Below, in pieces: positions 26,289 through 35,259 of a stretch of 64,000 nt of DNA. Every line of letters begins with the position of its first letter. Position 1 is the stretch's first letter. Position numbers and translations under genes: made by a program. The stretch is from Rubrivivax sp. (GTDB lineage: Bacteria; Pseudomonadota; Gammaproteobacteria; Burkholderiales; Burkholderiaceae_C), in contig JAHCKS010000019.1 of assembly GCA_026125665.1 (NCBI GenBank), forward strand, positions 1 to 64,000, written 5' to 3'. Below the pieces are notes generated by a model. That model was given only the letters and a program-made list of their open reading frames with translations, made no database searches and was not told where the DNA came from.

Positions 26289-28084
26289 CGGGCGCACCCG
26301 CACCGGCGGCAACGCGTCCGCTGCTGGCCGAACGCGACCTTGCCGCCCCTCTCGCGTGGCGCAACGGGCAGGCCGTCAGCGGCCACGCCTTCCTCGCCGC
26401 GGCAAAGGCGTTGGCCGCCGCGCTGCCGCAGGCCGGGCGCGCCATCAACCTCTGCCAGGACCGGCTGCACTTCGCGGTCGGCCTGACGGCCGCGCTGCTG
26501 CGCGGCCATGTGAGCCTGATGCCGCCGAACGCGTTGCCGGCGACGCTGCGCCAGCTGCCCGCCGCGGGCGCGCCGCCCTACGTGCTCGCGGACACCGACG
26601 ACCTCGACGTCGGCGGGCTGCCCGTGGCGACGGTTTCGTTCGACGCGCTGGCCGGCGGTCGTCCAGCCGGCGATGCAGCCGGCGCGCCGGGTGCGGTGCC
26701 GCGCATCGCCGCCGCGCACGAGGCCGTGTGCCTGCTCACGTCGGGCTCCACCGGGGCGCCGCAACCGCACGGCAAGCGCTTCGGTCCGCTCACGGTGAAC
26801 ATCGCCGCCGAAGCAGAACGCCTGGCCGAGTGGCTGCAGCGGCCCACGCTGCACGGCCTGAACATCGTCGCCACCGTGCCGGCGCAGCACAGCTACGGCC
26901 TGGAGTCGAGTGTGCTGCTGGCCATGCTGGGGGGCGCGAGCTTCGATGCCGGCCGGCCGTTCTACCCGGCCGACATCGCCGCCGCGCTGGCGCGTCTGCC
27001 GCGGCCGCGGGCGCTGGTGACGACACCGTTCCACCTGAAGGCGCTGCTGCAGTCGGGCGTGGCGCTGCCGCCGGTGGACCTGGTGCTTTCGGCCACCGCG
27101 CCGCTGTCGCCGCAGCTCGCCGCGCAGGCCGAAGCGGCGACGGGCGGCCGCCTCGGCGAGATCTACGGCTGCACCGAAGCCGGCCAGGTGGCCGCCCGGC
27201 TGACGACCCGGGGCGAAACCTGGCAGACGCTCGGCGAGCTGCGCATCGAGCGGCAGGAGGCCGGCGACGAAGCGGGCACCGGCGGCGAGGCGGTCGAGCG
27301 CTTCGTCGTCAGCGGCGGCCACGTCACCGAGCCGACGGCGCTGGCCGACGTGCTCGTGCTGCACGACGCGCGGCACTTCCGCCTGCTCGGGCGCGCCAAC
27401 GACCTCATCCACGTCGCCGGCAAGCGCAGCTCGCTCGCGCACCTGAACTTCCACCTCAACCGCATCGCCGGCGTCGACGACGGCGCGTTCTGGCTGCCCG
27501 AGAGCGGCGACCTGCCCACCGAGTCGGCCGAGGTCGAGGCGGTGCACCGGCCGATCGCCTTCGTCGTCGCGCCGGGGCTGACCGCGCGCCAGGTCATCGC
27601 GGCACTGCGCGCCGAGCTCGAACCGGCCTTCGTGCCGCGCCGCGTCGTGCACGTCGACGCACTGCCGCGCGAGGCGACCGGCAAGCTGACGACGTCGGCG
27701 CTGCGGGCCTTCGCGCTGCGCACGCTCGCGGCGCCGTCGGGTGCGCCCGGCGCCGCCGCGCCGCCGGGCGAGCACGACACCTATCCGATCGCGGCGGACC
27801 ACCCGGCCTTCGCCGGCCACTTCCCGGGCCATCCGCTGCTCCCCGGTGTCGTGCTGCTGGCGCTCGTGCAGCGCTCGCTGGCGCGCCGGCCGGCGCTGCG
27901 CGCGCGGCTGGGCGACGGCGGAGCGCCGCTCGCCATCGAGCAGGTGAAGTTCCTCTCGCCCGTCGGCCCCGGCGAGGAGGTGCGCGTGCTGCTGCGCCCG
28001 CAGGGCCAGGGCGTCGCGTTCGAGTGCCGCGTCGGCACGCGGGTCGCCGCACGCGGCCAGCTCGGCCGGGGGCGCGGGCCGTGA
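26285..28084 (+). CDS. AMP-dependent acyl/aryl-ACP ligase fused to FabA/FabZ-like dehydratase
   Basis: A 599-residue two-domain protein. Residues 1-480 are an ANL-family AMP ligase: P-loop LLTSGSTGAPQPHGK (151-164), GEIYGCTEAGQVA, and the C-terminal PREATGKLTTSALR with the catalytic Lys. Residues 497-599 form a hotdog dehydratase with HPAFAGHFPGHPLLPGV, whose His is catalytic in FabA/FabZ. In characterised APE clusters these correspond to two separate proteins (ApeH and ApeI types). It probably activates an aryl acid starter for loading onto the ACP and dehydrates beta-hydroxyacyl intermediates. It overlaps both neighbours by four bases. Confidence 0.85.
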   Translation: MTGAPAPAATRPLLAERDLAAPLAWRNGQAVSGHAFLAAAKALAAALPQAGRAINLCQDRLHFAVGLTAALLRGHVSLMPPNALPATLRQLPAAGAPPYVLADTDDLDVGGLPVATVSFDALAGGRPAGDAAGAPGAVPRIAAAHEAVCLLTSGSTGAPQPHGKRFGPLTVNIAAEAERLAEWLQRPTLHGLNIVATVPAQHSYGLESSVLLAMLGGASFDAGRPFYPADIAAALARLPRPRALVTTPFHLKALLQSGVALPPVDLVLSATAPLSPQLAAQAEAATGGRLGEIYGCTEAGQVAARLTTRGETWQTLGELRIERQEAGDEAGTGGEAVERFVVSGGHVTEPTALADVLVLHDARHFRLLGRANDLIHVAGKRSSLAHLNFHLNRIAGVDDGAFWLPESGDLPTESAEVEAVHRPIAFVVAPGLTARQVIAALRAELEPAFVPRRVVHVDALPREATGKLTTSALRAFALRTLAAPSGAPGAAAPPGEHDTYPIAADHPAFAGHFPGHPLLPGVVLLALVQRSLARRPALRARLGDGGAPLAIEQVKFLSPVGPGEEVRVLLRPQGQGVAFECRVGTRVAARGQLGRGRGP

Positions 28085-29046
28085 CTTCCGTGTGGCCGCC
28101 GCGCGACGTGCTCGGCGAGACATCGCTCGGCACCAGCGCCCCCGACTGGACCGCCGCACCCGAGCGCAGCAACCGCTTCGCGCTGCGCCTGATGGCGTGG
28201 ATCGCCGTGCGCCTGGGGCGGCGCGCCGCGCGGCTCGTGCTGCACCCCATCACGCTGTACTTCCTCGCCTTCTCGCCGGCGCAACGCCGGCACTCGGCCC
28301 GATACCTCGCCCGGGCGCTCGGCCGCGCGCCGACGCTGGCCGACCGCTACCGCCACTTCCACGCCTTCGCCTCGACGGTGCTCGACCGCATCTACTTCGT
28401 GCGCGGCGAGATGCACGAGTTCGACCTGCGCGTCACCGGTACCGACCTGATGGACGCCACGCTCGCCGAAGGGCGCGGTGCCTTCATGCTCGGCGCGCAC
28501 ATCGGCAGCTTCGAGGCGCTGCACGCCGTCGGCGAGAGCCGTCCGGGCATGCGCGTGGCGATGGTCATGTACCCGGACAACGCGCGGCTGATCCATGGCG
28601 TTCTGCAAAGCGTGGCGCCGCAGTTCAAGCTGAGCATCATCCCGATCGGCCGCCCGGGCAGCACGCTGGCCATCCGCGACTGGCTCGACGGCGGCGGCCT
28701 CGCCGGGCTGCTGGGCGACCGCTTCCTGCCGAGCGACCCGGCTCGCGCCGGCAGCGTGGCGCTGCCGTTCCTCGGCACGACGGCGCGGTTCTCCGATGGC
28801 CCGCTGCGGCTGGCGCAGCTGCTGCGCCGACGCGTCATCTTCATGGTCGGCCTGTACCGCGGCGGCCGCCGCTACGACGTGCGCTTCGAGGAGCTGGCGG
28901 ACTTCCGCGCGCGCGTGGACGACGCAGGCGAACGCGAACGGCTCGTGCAGCAGGCGCTCGCCGCCTACGTGGCGCGGCTCGAGGCACTGGTGCACGAGGC
29001 ACCGTACAACTGGTTCAACTTCCATGACTTCTGGAGCGAGGGCTGA
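28081..29046 (+). CDS. LpxL/HtrB-like lysophospholipid acyltransferase
   Basis: A 321-residue acyltransferase with an N-terminal amphipathic/membrane segment and the HX4E catalytic motif in LGAHIGSFEALHAVGE (about residue 140). The glycine-rich LAGLLGDRFLPSD and VGLYRGGRRYDVRFEEL segments fit the lipid A late-acyltransferase family. In APE clusters such enzymes are thought to join the polyene or a fatty acyl chain to a lipid head group in the inner membrane. GTG 28081 overlaps the preceding stop (GTGA). Confidence 0.86.
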   Translation: MTSVWPPRDVLGETSLGTSAPDWTAAPERSNRFALRLMAWIAVRLGRRAARLVLHPITLYFLAFSPAQRRHSARYLARALGRAPTLADRYRHFHAFASTVLDRIYFVRGEMHEFDLRVTGTDLMDATLAEGRGAFMLGAHIGSFEALHAVGESRPGMRVAMVMYPDNARLIHGVLQSVAPQFKLSIIPIGRPGSTLAIRDWLDGGGLAGLLGDRFLPSDPARAGSVALPFLGTTARFSDGPLRLAQLLRRRVIFMVGLYRGGRRYDVRFEELADFRARVDDAGERERLVQQALAAYVARLEALVHEAPYNWFNFHDFWSEG

Positions 29047-29083
29047 GGCACCGGGGCGCGTGCCCCGCGCCGCGACGCCTCGC

Positions 29084-29707
29084 ATGCCGCGCGGCGTGCG
29101 GCGGCGCGCGTGGCTGCTCGCCACGGCCGCCGTGCTCGCGCTGGCGCCGCTGGCGGCGCCTCCGCGCGATGCCAGCGCGCAGGCCGCGGGCAAGCCGTTC
29201 GATCTCGATGCCTTGATGGCGCTGCTGGCACGGCGCCAGAGCGGCGAGGCCCGTTTCACCGAGGAGCGTTTCGTCACCGGCTTCGACGGCCCGCTGCGCG
29301 CCAGCGGCACGCTCGCCTTCACCGCCCCCGACCGCTTCGTGCGCCAGACGCTGGAGCCGCGGCGCGAGCGCATGGAGGTCGCCGGCAACCAGGTGCGGCT
29401 GGAGCGCGGCGGGCGCGTGCGGCAGCTGTCGCTCGACGCGGTGCCCGAGCTGGCCGCGCTGATCGAGGGCCTGCGCGGCACGCTCACCGGCAACGCCGCG
29501 TTGCTGCGCCGGCACTTCGACCTTTCCCTGACCGGCGCGGCGCGGCTGTGGACGCTGACGCTGGTGCCGCGCGACGCCGCGCTGGCGCAGCAGGTGCGGC
29601 AGCTGCAGATCGTCGGCACCGGGGGCGAACTGCGCACGGTCGAGCTTTCGCTGGCCGGCAGCGACCGCTCGATGATGACGATCGAGCCCCTCGCCGCGGC
29701 GCGATGA
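29084..29707 (+). CDS. LolA-like outer-membrane lipoprotein carrier
   Basis: A 207-residue secreted protein with a clear signal peptide (RRRAWLLATAAVLALAPLAA, cleavage near ASA-QA). The mature part has the LolA-like pattern LDALMALLARRQSGEARFTEERFV, GTLAFTAPDRFVRQTLEPRRE and the C-terminal LAGSDRSMMTIEP. Such proteins are standard in aryl polyene clusters and probably carry the lipidic product across the periplasm. ATG 29084 chosen; GTG 29060 is also in frame. The stop overlaps the ATG of the MMPL exporter. Confidence 0.85.
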   Translation: MPRGVRRRAWLLATAAVLALAPLAAPPRDASAQAAGKPFDLDALMALLARRQSGEARFTEERFVTGFDGPLRASGTLAFTAPDRFVRQTLEPRRERMEVAGNQVRLERGGRVRQLSLDAVPELAALIEGLRGTLTGNAALLRRHFDLSLTGAARLWTLTLVPRDAALAQQVRQLQIVGTGGELRTVELSLAGSDRSMMTIEPLAAAR

Positions 29708-32208
29708 GCGCGACGCTCTCTCGCCGGCACCGTGCCACGGTGTTCGGGCTGTGGCTGCTCTTCGTCGTGCTGGCGCTCGTGGTGGTCGTTCGCGCACGCT
29801 ACTCGGCGGACCTCGGCGCGTTCCTCCCGAAGAGCCCGGACGAGCGGCAGCAGCTGCTCGTCGCGCAGCTGCAGAGCGGGGCCGCTTCGCGCACGCTGCT
29901 CATCGGCATCGAGGGCGGCGACGCCGCGGCACGCGCTGCCGGCTCGAAGGCACTGGCCGCGGCGCTGCGCGCGAGCGGCCTGTTCGAGCAGGTGCAGAAC
30001 GGCGAGCGCGCCGCCTTCGCCGACGTCGGCCGCTGGCTCTTCGAGCACCGCTATGCGCTGAGCCCGGCCGTGACGCCGGAGCGCTTCGAGCCGGCGGGCC
30101 TGCGCGACGCGCTCGCAGAGACCCTGTCGCTGCTCGGCACGCCGGCCGGTGCCGGCGTCGCCGAGCTGATGCCGCGCGACCCCACCGGCGAGATGCAGCG
30201 CATCGCCGAGTCGCTGATCCCGCCGACAGCCCCGCGCCTCGAAGGCGGCGTCTGGGTCTCGCGCACGGCGCCGCGGGCGGTGCTGCTGGCGGGCACCAAG
30301 GCCGACGGCGCCGACCTCGATGCCCAGCAGGCGGCCATCGAGCGCGTCCAGGCCGCCTTCGCCGCCTTCACCACCGCGGCCAGCGCGGCCAGCGCGGCCG
30401 GGGCGGCACCGGCCCTCACACTTCAGCTCGGCGGCGCCCCGGTGCTGGCGGTGCACAGCCGCGCCCTGATCCAGCACGAAGTGCATTGGCTCGCCTCGGC
30501 CGGCACGGTGCTCATCGTGGCGCTGCTGTTCACGGCCTTCGCCAGCGGCCGTGCACTCGGTGCCGCGATGCTGCCGGTGGGCAGCGGCGTGCTCGCCGGC
30601 ATCGCCGCGGTGGCACTCGGCTTCGGCACCGTGCACGGCATGACGCTCGGCTTCGGCGCCACGCTGATCGGCGAGGCCGTGGACTACGCCATCTACTACC
30701 TCGTGCAGGCGCGCCGCGCCGCCGCCGGCGCCGGCACCGGCTGGCGCCACTGGCTGGCAAGCGGCTGGCCCACGGTGCGGCTCGGGCTGTGGACGTCGGT
30801 CTGCGGCTTCGGGGCGCTGGTCTTCTCCGGCTTCCCGGGGCTGGCGCAGCTCGGCGTGTTCTCCATTGCCGGCCTCGCCGCGGCGGCGCTGACGACGCGC
30901 TGGCTGCTGCCGGTGCTGATGCCCGACGGCGCGCCGGGCGCCGGCCTGCGGCGTCAGCTCGGTCGCGCCGCCGCCTGGGTGCTGGCGCGCGCGCCGCAGT
31001 GGCGCTGGCCCGCGCTGGCGCTCGGCGCGGCCGCGGCCGTGCTGCTGCTGCAGCGCGCCGAGCGGTGGCGAGCCGACCTCACGGCGCTGAGCCCGCTGCC
31101 GCGCGAGGCGCTGGCCGTCGACGCGGCGCTGCGCGCCGACCTCGGCGCGAGTGATGCGCGCGTGCTCGTGGTCGTGCGCGGCGACGATGCCGAGACGACG
31201 CTGCAGCGCGCGGAGGCGGCGGCGGCGCGGCTGGAGCAGCTCGTCGAGCGCGGTGCGCTCGCCGGCTACGACAGCATCACGCGCTTCCTGCCGAGCCGCG
31301 CCGCGCAGGAGCGCCGCCGCGCCTCGCTGCCCGAGCCGGTGGCGCTGCCGGCGCTGCTGGCCGAGGCCGCCCGCGGCACGCCGGTGGCCGGGCGGGCCGC
31401 GGCCTGGGCCGGCCCCTTCGCCACCGAGATCGAGCGCGCGCGTGCGGCCGCACCGCTGACGCCCGAAACGCTCTGGGCCTCGCCGGTGCGCCCGCTGGCC
31501 GAGGCCCTGCTGCTTCGTCCGACCGGCGGCGCGGGCGGCGTCCACACCGCCTTGCTGCCCTTGCACGCCGCGTCGGGCGGCCACGGCCCTGCCGCCGGCA
31601 TCGACGCCGCGGGGCTGGCGGCGGCGCTGCACGGCCTGCCCGGCACCCGCGTGCTCGACGTCAAGGCCGAGCTCGACGAGCTCTACCACCGCTACCTGCG
31701 CGAGGCGCTGTGGCAGTCGGCGCTCGGTGCCGCAGCCGTCGTGGCACTGATGGCGCTGGCGCTGCGCAACGCGCGGCGCACGCTCGGTGTCTGCCAGCCC
31801 CTGGCGCTGGCCGTGCTGCTTTCACTGGCGGGGCTGGCCTTGGCCGGCACGACGCTCGGCATCCTGCACCTCGTCGGCCTGCTGCTCGTCGTGGCGGTGG
31901 GGTCGAACTACGCGCTGTTCTTCGACCAGGCGCATCGCGCCGCCGGCCCGGCGGGCGCGGGCGCGGCGGCGGCCGACGCCGGGCACCGCGGCGGGCCTGC
32001 GGACGCCGAGACGCTGGCATCGCTGCTGCTGGCCAACCTCACCACGGTGGCGGCGTTCGGCCTGCTCGCCTTCGCGCAGATCCCGTTCCTGGCCGCCATC
32101 GGACGTGTCGTCGCCCCCGGCGCGCTGCTGGCGCTGCTGCTCGCCGCGGTCTTCGCGCCACCGACGGGCCCGGCCCGGGCGGCGGGGTGGTCGCGTGGAC
32201 CGCTGTGA
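29704..32208 (+). CDS. MMPL/RND-family exporter
   Basis: An 834-residue inner-membrane transporter with two repeats, each of one helix, a large periplasmic domain and a five-helix bundle. Helices are evident at the N-terminus (ATVFGLWLLFVVLALVVVV), at about 260-400 and at 660-820. TLGFGATLIGEAVDYAIYYLV and LLVVAVGSNYALFFDQAH are the matched MMPL motifs (D/N-Y) of the two halves. Family members export lipids and polyketide-lipid conjugates by proton motive force. Coupled by ATGA to the LolA-like gene, so the two are probably made together to move the polyene lipid. Confidence 0.9.
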   Translation: MSATLSRRHRATVFGLWLLFVVLALVVVVRARYSADLGAFLPKSPDERQQLLVAQLQSGAASRTLLIGIEGGDAAARAAGSKALAAALRASGLFEQVQNGERAAFADVGRWLFEHRYALSPAVTPERFEPAGLRDALAETLSLLGTPAGAGVAELMPRDPTGEMQRIAESLIPPTAPRLEGGVWVSRTAPRAVLLAGTKADGADLDAQQAAIERVQAAFAAFTTAASAASAAGAAPALTLQLGGAPVLAVHSRALIQHEVHWLASAGTVLIVALLFTAFASGRALGAAMLPVGSGVLAGIAAVALGFGTVHGMTLGFGATLIGEAVDYAIYYLVQARRAAAGAGTGWRHWLASGWPTVRLGLWTSVCGFGALVFSGFPGLAQLGVFSIAGLAAAALTTRWLLPVLMPDGAPGAGLRRQLGRAAAWVLARAPQWRWPALALGAAAAVLLLQRAERWRADLTALSPLPREALAVDAALRADLGASDARVLVVVRGDDAETTLQRAEAAAARLEQLVERGALAGYDSITRFLPSRAAQERRRASLPEPVALPALLAEAARGTPVAGRAAAWAGPFATEIERARAAAPLTPETLWASPVRPLAEALLLRPTGGAGGVHTALLPLHAASGGHGPAAGIDAAGLAAALHGLPGTRVLDVKAELDELYHRYLREALWQSALGAAAVVALMALALRNARRTLGVCQPLALAVLLSLAGLALAGTTLGILHLVGLLLVVAVGSNYALFFDQAHRAAGPAGAGAAAADAGHRGGPADAETLASLLLANLTTVAAFGLLAFAQIPFLAAIGRVVAPGALLALLLAAVFAPPTGPARAAGWSRGPL

Positions 32209-32224
32209 CACAATTTTTGCGCTC

Positions 32225-32326
32225 ATGAGTTCCAGCCCCGCCAGCCCGCCCAGCGGCATGTCCGGCCCGCCGTTCCGACTGCCGCTCGGATTGCCGCTCG
32301 TCCTGCGTGGCGGGCCGCACCCATGA
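32225..32326 (+). CDS. Possible 33-residue small ORF coupled to the methyltransferase gene
   Basis: A short frame starting at ATG 32225 encodes a Pro/Ser/Leu-rich 33-residue peptide whose stop overlaps the next ATG (ATGA at 32323-32326). The overlap is like the real junctions in this operon, so it may serve to couple translation. There is no clear ribosome-binding site and the composition is uninformative; it may be chance. Confidence 0.25.
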   Translation: MSSSPASPPSGMSGPPFRLPLGLPLVLRGGPHP

Positions 32327-33135
32327 AGCGCGACGACCTCCCGCACGGGCACTCGCGCGCCAGCTCGCCCCCCAGCGCGGCAGCCCCGCAGGCGGGCGAT
32401 GCCGCCTGGCTCGCGTTGCACGCCCGCGCCTGCGCGCCCTACGGTGCAGCGGGGCGGTTCGCCCGGCACTTCGCCCGCGGCAAGCTCGGCCGCGACCCGG
32501 TCTTCCGCAGCCTCGTCGAGCGTGGCGAGCTCGGCTGCGGCGCGCGCGTGGTCGACATCGGCTGCGGCCAGGGCCTGCTCGCCTCGCTGCTGCAGGCTTG
32601 CGACGATCTCGCCGGCGCCGGCCGCTGGCCGCTCGCCTGGCCGGCGCCCCCACGCGCCGAGCGCTACCACGGCATCGAGCTGATGCCGCGCGACGTCGAG
32701 CGCGCGCGCCGGGCCGTCGCCGGCCTCGCGCTGGCACCGACCTTCGAGTGCAACGACATGCGCGAGGCCGTGCTGCCGGCCTGCGAGCTCGTCGTCATCC
32801 TCGACGTGCTGCACTACGTGGACCACGCCGCGCAGTCGGCGCTGCTCGTGCGCGTGCGCGACGCGCTGCTGCAAGGCCGTGCCGACCGGCCGCGGCGGCT
32901 GCTGCTGCGCGTCGGCGATGCGTCGAGCCGGCGCGGCTTCGTCGCCAGCCAGTGGGTGGACCGCGCCGTTGCCCTCGTGCGCGGGCACCGGGTGCCGCCC
33001 ACGTGGGGCCGGCCGCTCGACGACTGGGTGGCCCTGCTGCGCGAGCTCGGGTTCTCCGTGGCCAGCGCGCCGATGAGCCGGGGCACGCCGTTCGCCAACG
33101 TGCTGCTGCTGGCCGACGTCGCCGGCACGGCCTGA
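32323..33135 (+). CDS. Class I SAM-dependent methyltransferase of the polyene cluster
   Basis: A 270-residue methyltransferase. SAM motif I is VVDIGCGQGLLASLL (about residues 75-90), the acidic motif II is in YHGIELMPRDVERAR, and LVVILDVLHYVDH is post-motif. An N-terminal helical region (RACAPYGAAGRFARHFARGKLGRDP) resembles other APE-cluster methyltransferases that modify the aryl head group. Lies 13 bases before the first ketosynthase. A second, UbiE-like methyltransferase is in the minus arm. Confidence 0.85.
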   Translation: MKRDDLPHGHSRASSPPSAAAPQAGDAAWLALHARACAPYGAAGRFARHFARGKLGRDPVFRSLVERGELGCGARVVDIGCGQGLLASLLQACDDLAGAGRWPLAWPAPPRAERYHGIELMPRDVERARRAVAGLALAPTFECNDMREAVLPACELVVILDVLHYVDHAAQSALLVRVRDALLQGRADRPRRLLLRVGDASSRRGFVASQWVDRAVALVRGHRVPPTWGRPLDDWVALLRELGFSVASAPMSRGTPFANVLLLADVAGTA

Positions 33136-33148
33136 CGGGGACACAGGC

Positions 33149-34372
33149 ATGAAGACGCGCGGCTGGCCGGTCACCGCCTGCACGGCCGTCACGGCGCTCG
33201 GCCGCGGCCGCGCCGCGACGTTCGCCGCGCTCGAGGCGGGCACGAGCGGCCTCCTGCGCCGCGGTTTCGAGACCGCCGAGCTCGACACCTGGCTCGGCGT
33301 CGTCGACGAGCTCGACGAGGTGCGGCTGCCGCGCGCGCTGGCCGCCTTCGACTGCCGCAACAACCGGCTCGCCGAGCTGGCGCTCGCGAGCGACGGCTTC
33401 GGCGACGCGGTGCGTGCCGCGGCCGCGCGACACGGGGCACACCGTGTCGGTGTCTTCCTCGGCACCAGCACCTCGGGCATCCTGAGCACCGAGATCGCCT
33501 ACCGCGAGCGCGACCCCGTCACCGGTGCGCTGCCGGCCTGGCTCGACTACGCGCACACGCACAACACCCACTCGCTGGCCCGCTACGTGCGTGCGGCGCT
33601 GGCGCTCGCCGGCCCGGCGCAGGTCGTGAGCACGGCCTGCTCGGCGAGCGCCAAGGTCTTCGGCACCGCCGCCCGCATGCTCGAGGCGGGCCTCGTCGAC
33701 GCCGCGGTCGTCGGCGGCGTCGACACGCTGTGCATGACGACGCTGTACGGCTTCCGCGCGCTGGAGCTCGTCTCGCCCGAGATCTGCCGGCCCTGGGACG
33801 CGCAGCGCCGCGGCCTTTCGCTCGGCGAAGGGGCCGCCTTCGCGCTGCTCGAGCGCGAGACCGCCGGCCGTGCGCACGACCACGTGCACGGCCACCTGCT
33901 CGCCTGCGGCGAAAGCAGCGACGGCCACCACATGAGCGCCCCGCACCCCGAAGGCGCCGGCGCTGCCGCGGCGATGCGCGAGGCGCTGGCCGCCGCGGGC
34001 CTGGGCCCTGCCGACGTGGACTACCTCAACCTGCACGGCACGGCCACGCCAGGCAACGATGCCGCCGAGGACCGCGCCGTGGCCAGCGTGTTCGGCCCGG
34101 CCGCGGCCACGCTCGCCTGCAGCAGCACCAAGGGCTACACCGGCCACACGCTCGGCGCCGCCGGCGGCGTGGAGGCGGTGATCACGCTCCTCGCGCTGGA
34201 GCACGGCTGGCTGCCGCCGACGCTCAACCTGCGCCAGCCGGACCGGGCGCTGCAGCTGCCGGTGCTGCGCGAGGGGCGGCGCGCACGCGCGCGCATCGCC
34301 GCCAGCAACTCGTTCGGCTTCGGCGGCAGCAACGCCTGCCTGCTCTTCGCCGGCGCGGAGGCGCTCGCGTGA
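33149..34372 (+). CDS. Beta-ketoacyl-ACP synthase (KS), copy 1
   Basis: A 407-residue FabF-type ketosynthase with the full catalytic triad: Cys164 in VVSTACSASAKV, His296 in NLHGTATPGND and His333 in KGYTGHTLGAAG. NSFGFGGSNA closes the C-terminal half. It should condense malonyl-ACP with the aryl starter or growing chain. It is immediately followed, with a GTGA overlap, by a CLF-like partner, the usual KS-CLF arrangement of type II systems. It differs clearly from the second KS at 37448, so the two are not a recent duplication. Confidence 0.93.
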   Translation: MKTRGWPVTACTAVTALGRGRAATFAALEAGTSGLLRRGFETAELDTWLGVVDELDEVRLPRALAAFDCRNNRLAELALASDGFGDAVRAAAARHGAHRVGVFLGTSTSGILSTEIAYRERDPVTGALPAWLDYAHTHNTHSLARYVRAALALAGPAQVVSTACSASAKVFGTAARMLEAGLVDAAVVGGVDTLCMTTLYGFRALELVSPEICRPWDAQRRGLSLGEGAAFALLERETAGRAHDHVHGHLLACGESSDGHHMSAPHPEGAGAAAAMREALAAAGLGPADVDYLNLHGTATPGNDAAEDRAVASVFGPAAATLACSSTKGYTGHTLGAAGGVEAVITLLALEHGWLPPTLNLRQPDRALQLPVLREGRRARARIAASNSFGFGGSNACLLFAGAEALA

Positions 34373-35259
34373 ACACGCGTGCCGGCGAGCCGGTGATCGA
34401 GCTGTGGCTGCGCGGCGTCGGGCTGCTCGGCCCGGGGCTCGTGAACTGGCACGAAGGGGCCGAACGGCTGCGCGCGCCGGGCAGCTGGAGGCGCGCGCCC
34501 ACCGTCGTGCCCTCGCCTTCGCGCCTGCCCGCCAACGAGCGGCGGCGCGCCGGCACGGTGGTGAAGGCGTCGCTCGCGGTGGCCGACCAGGCCGTGGCGA
34601 TGGCCGATGCCGACCCGGCGCACCTGGCCACGGTCTTCACGTCCTCGACCGGCGACCCGGCCAACTGCCACGCGCTGTGCGAGACGCTGGCGGCGCCCGA
34701 GCGGCTGGTGTCGCCGACGCGCTTCACGAACTCGGTGCACAACGCGCCGGCCGGCTACTGGCACATCGCCACGCACTCGATGCGCGCTTCCACCAGCATC
34801 GCCGCGTTCGACGCCAGCTTCGGCGCCGGCCTGCTCGAGGCGGCCGTGGCCTGCCACGTGAAGGGCGAGGAGGTGCTGCTCGTGGCCTGCGACGTGCCCT
34901 ATCCCGAGCCGCTGCACGCGGTGCGGCCGATCGCCGACACGCTGGCGGTGGCGATGGTGCTCGCGCCGCGCGCGAGCCCGGCCATGGGGCGCGCCGCCGG
35001 CGCACGGCCCGGGCCGTGGGCGCTGCGCGTGAGCGTGCTGCCTGAAGCGGCCGCCGCCACGCCCTGCGACGATGCGGCGCTGGAGGTCCTGCGCCGCACG
35101 ATCCCGGCCGCGCGCGCGCTGCCGCTGCTGGCGGCGATGGCGCTGGCGGCCGGGCCCGCGGCCTCGACCGGCTCGGCGGTCGCGGCGGCGCTGCACCTCG
35201 ATGCCGCCGATGGCTGCACGCTCGCCGTGCAGGTGCAGGCGGTACCAGGAAGAGCATGA
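34369..35259 (+). CDS. Chain-length-factor-like protein (ketoacyl-synt_2 type), copy 1
   Basis: A 296-residue protein of the short beta-ketoacyl-synthase N-domain family seen in APE clusters. It keeps LPANERRRAG, VFTSSTGDPANCHAL and FTNSVHNAPAGYWHIA and FDASFGAGLLEA, but has no active-site Cys and no C-terminal thiolase half. Known family behaviour is as the non-catalytic partner of a KS, setting chain length. Partner of the upstream KS by gene coupling. GTG start overlaps the KS stop; its own stop overlaps the next ATG. Confidence 0.85.
   Translation: MNTRAGEPVIELWLRGVGLLGPGLVNWHEGAERLRAPGSWRRAPTVVPSPSRLPANERRRAGTVVKASLAVADQAVAMADADPAHLATVFTSSTGDPANCHALCETLAAPERLVSPTRFTNSVHNAPAGYWHIATHSMRASTSIAAFDASFGAGLLEAAVACHVKGEEVLLVACDVPYPEPLHAVRPIADTLAVAMVLAPRASPAMGRAAGARPGPWALRVSVLPEAAAATPCDDAALEVLRRTIPAARALPLLAAMALAAGPAASTGSAVAAALHLDAADGCTLAVQVQAVPGRA

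Noticed and set aside
27781..31689. A 1302-codon open frame on the minus strand, antisense to the AMP-ligase fusion, acyltransferase, LolA and MMPL genes
   Set aside because: The product is Arg/Ala/Gly-rich with no domain; it is a shadow caused by high GC and strong third-position bias. The plus-strand genes have clear motifs.
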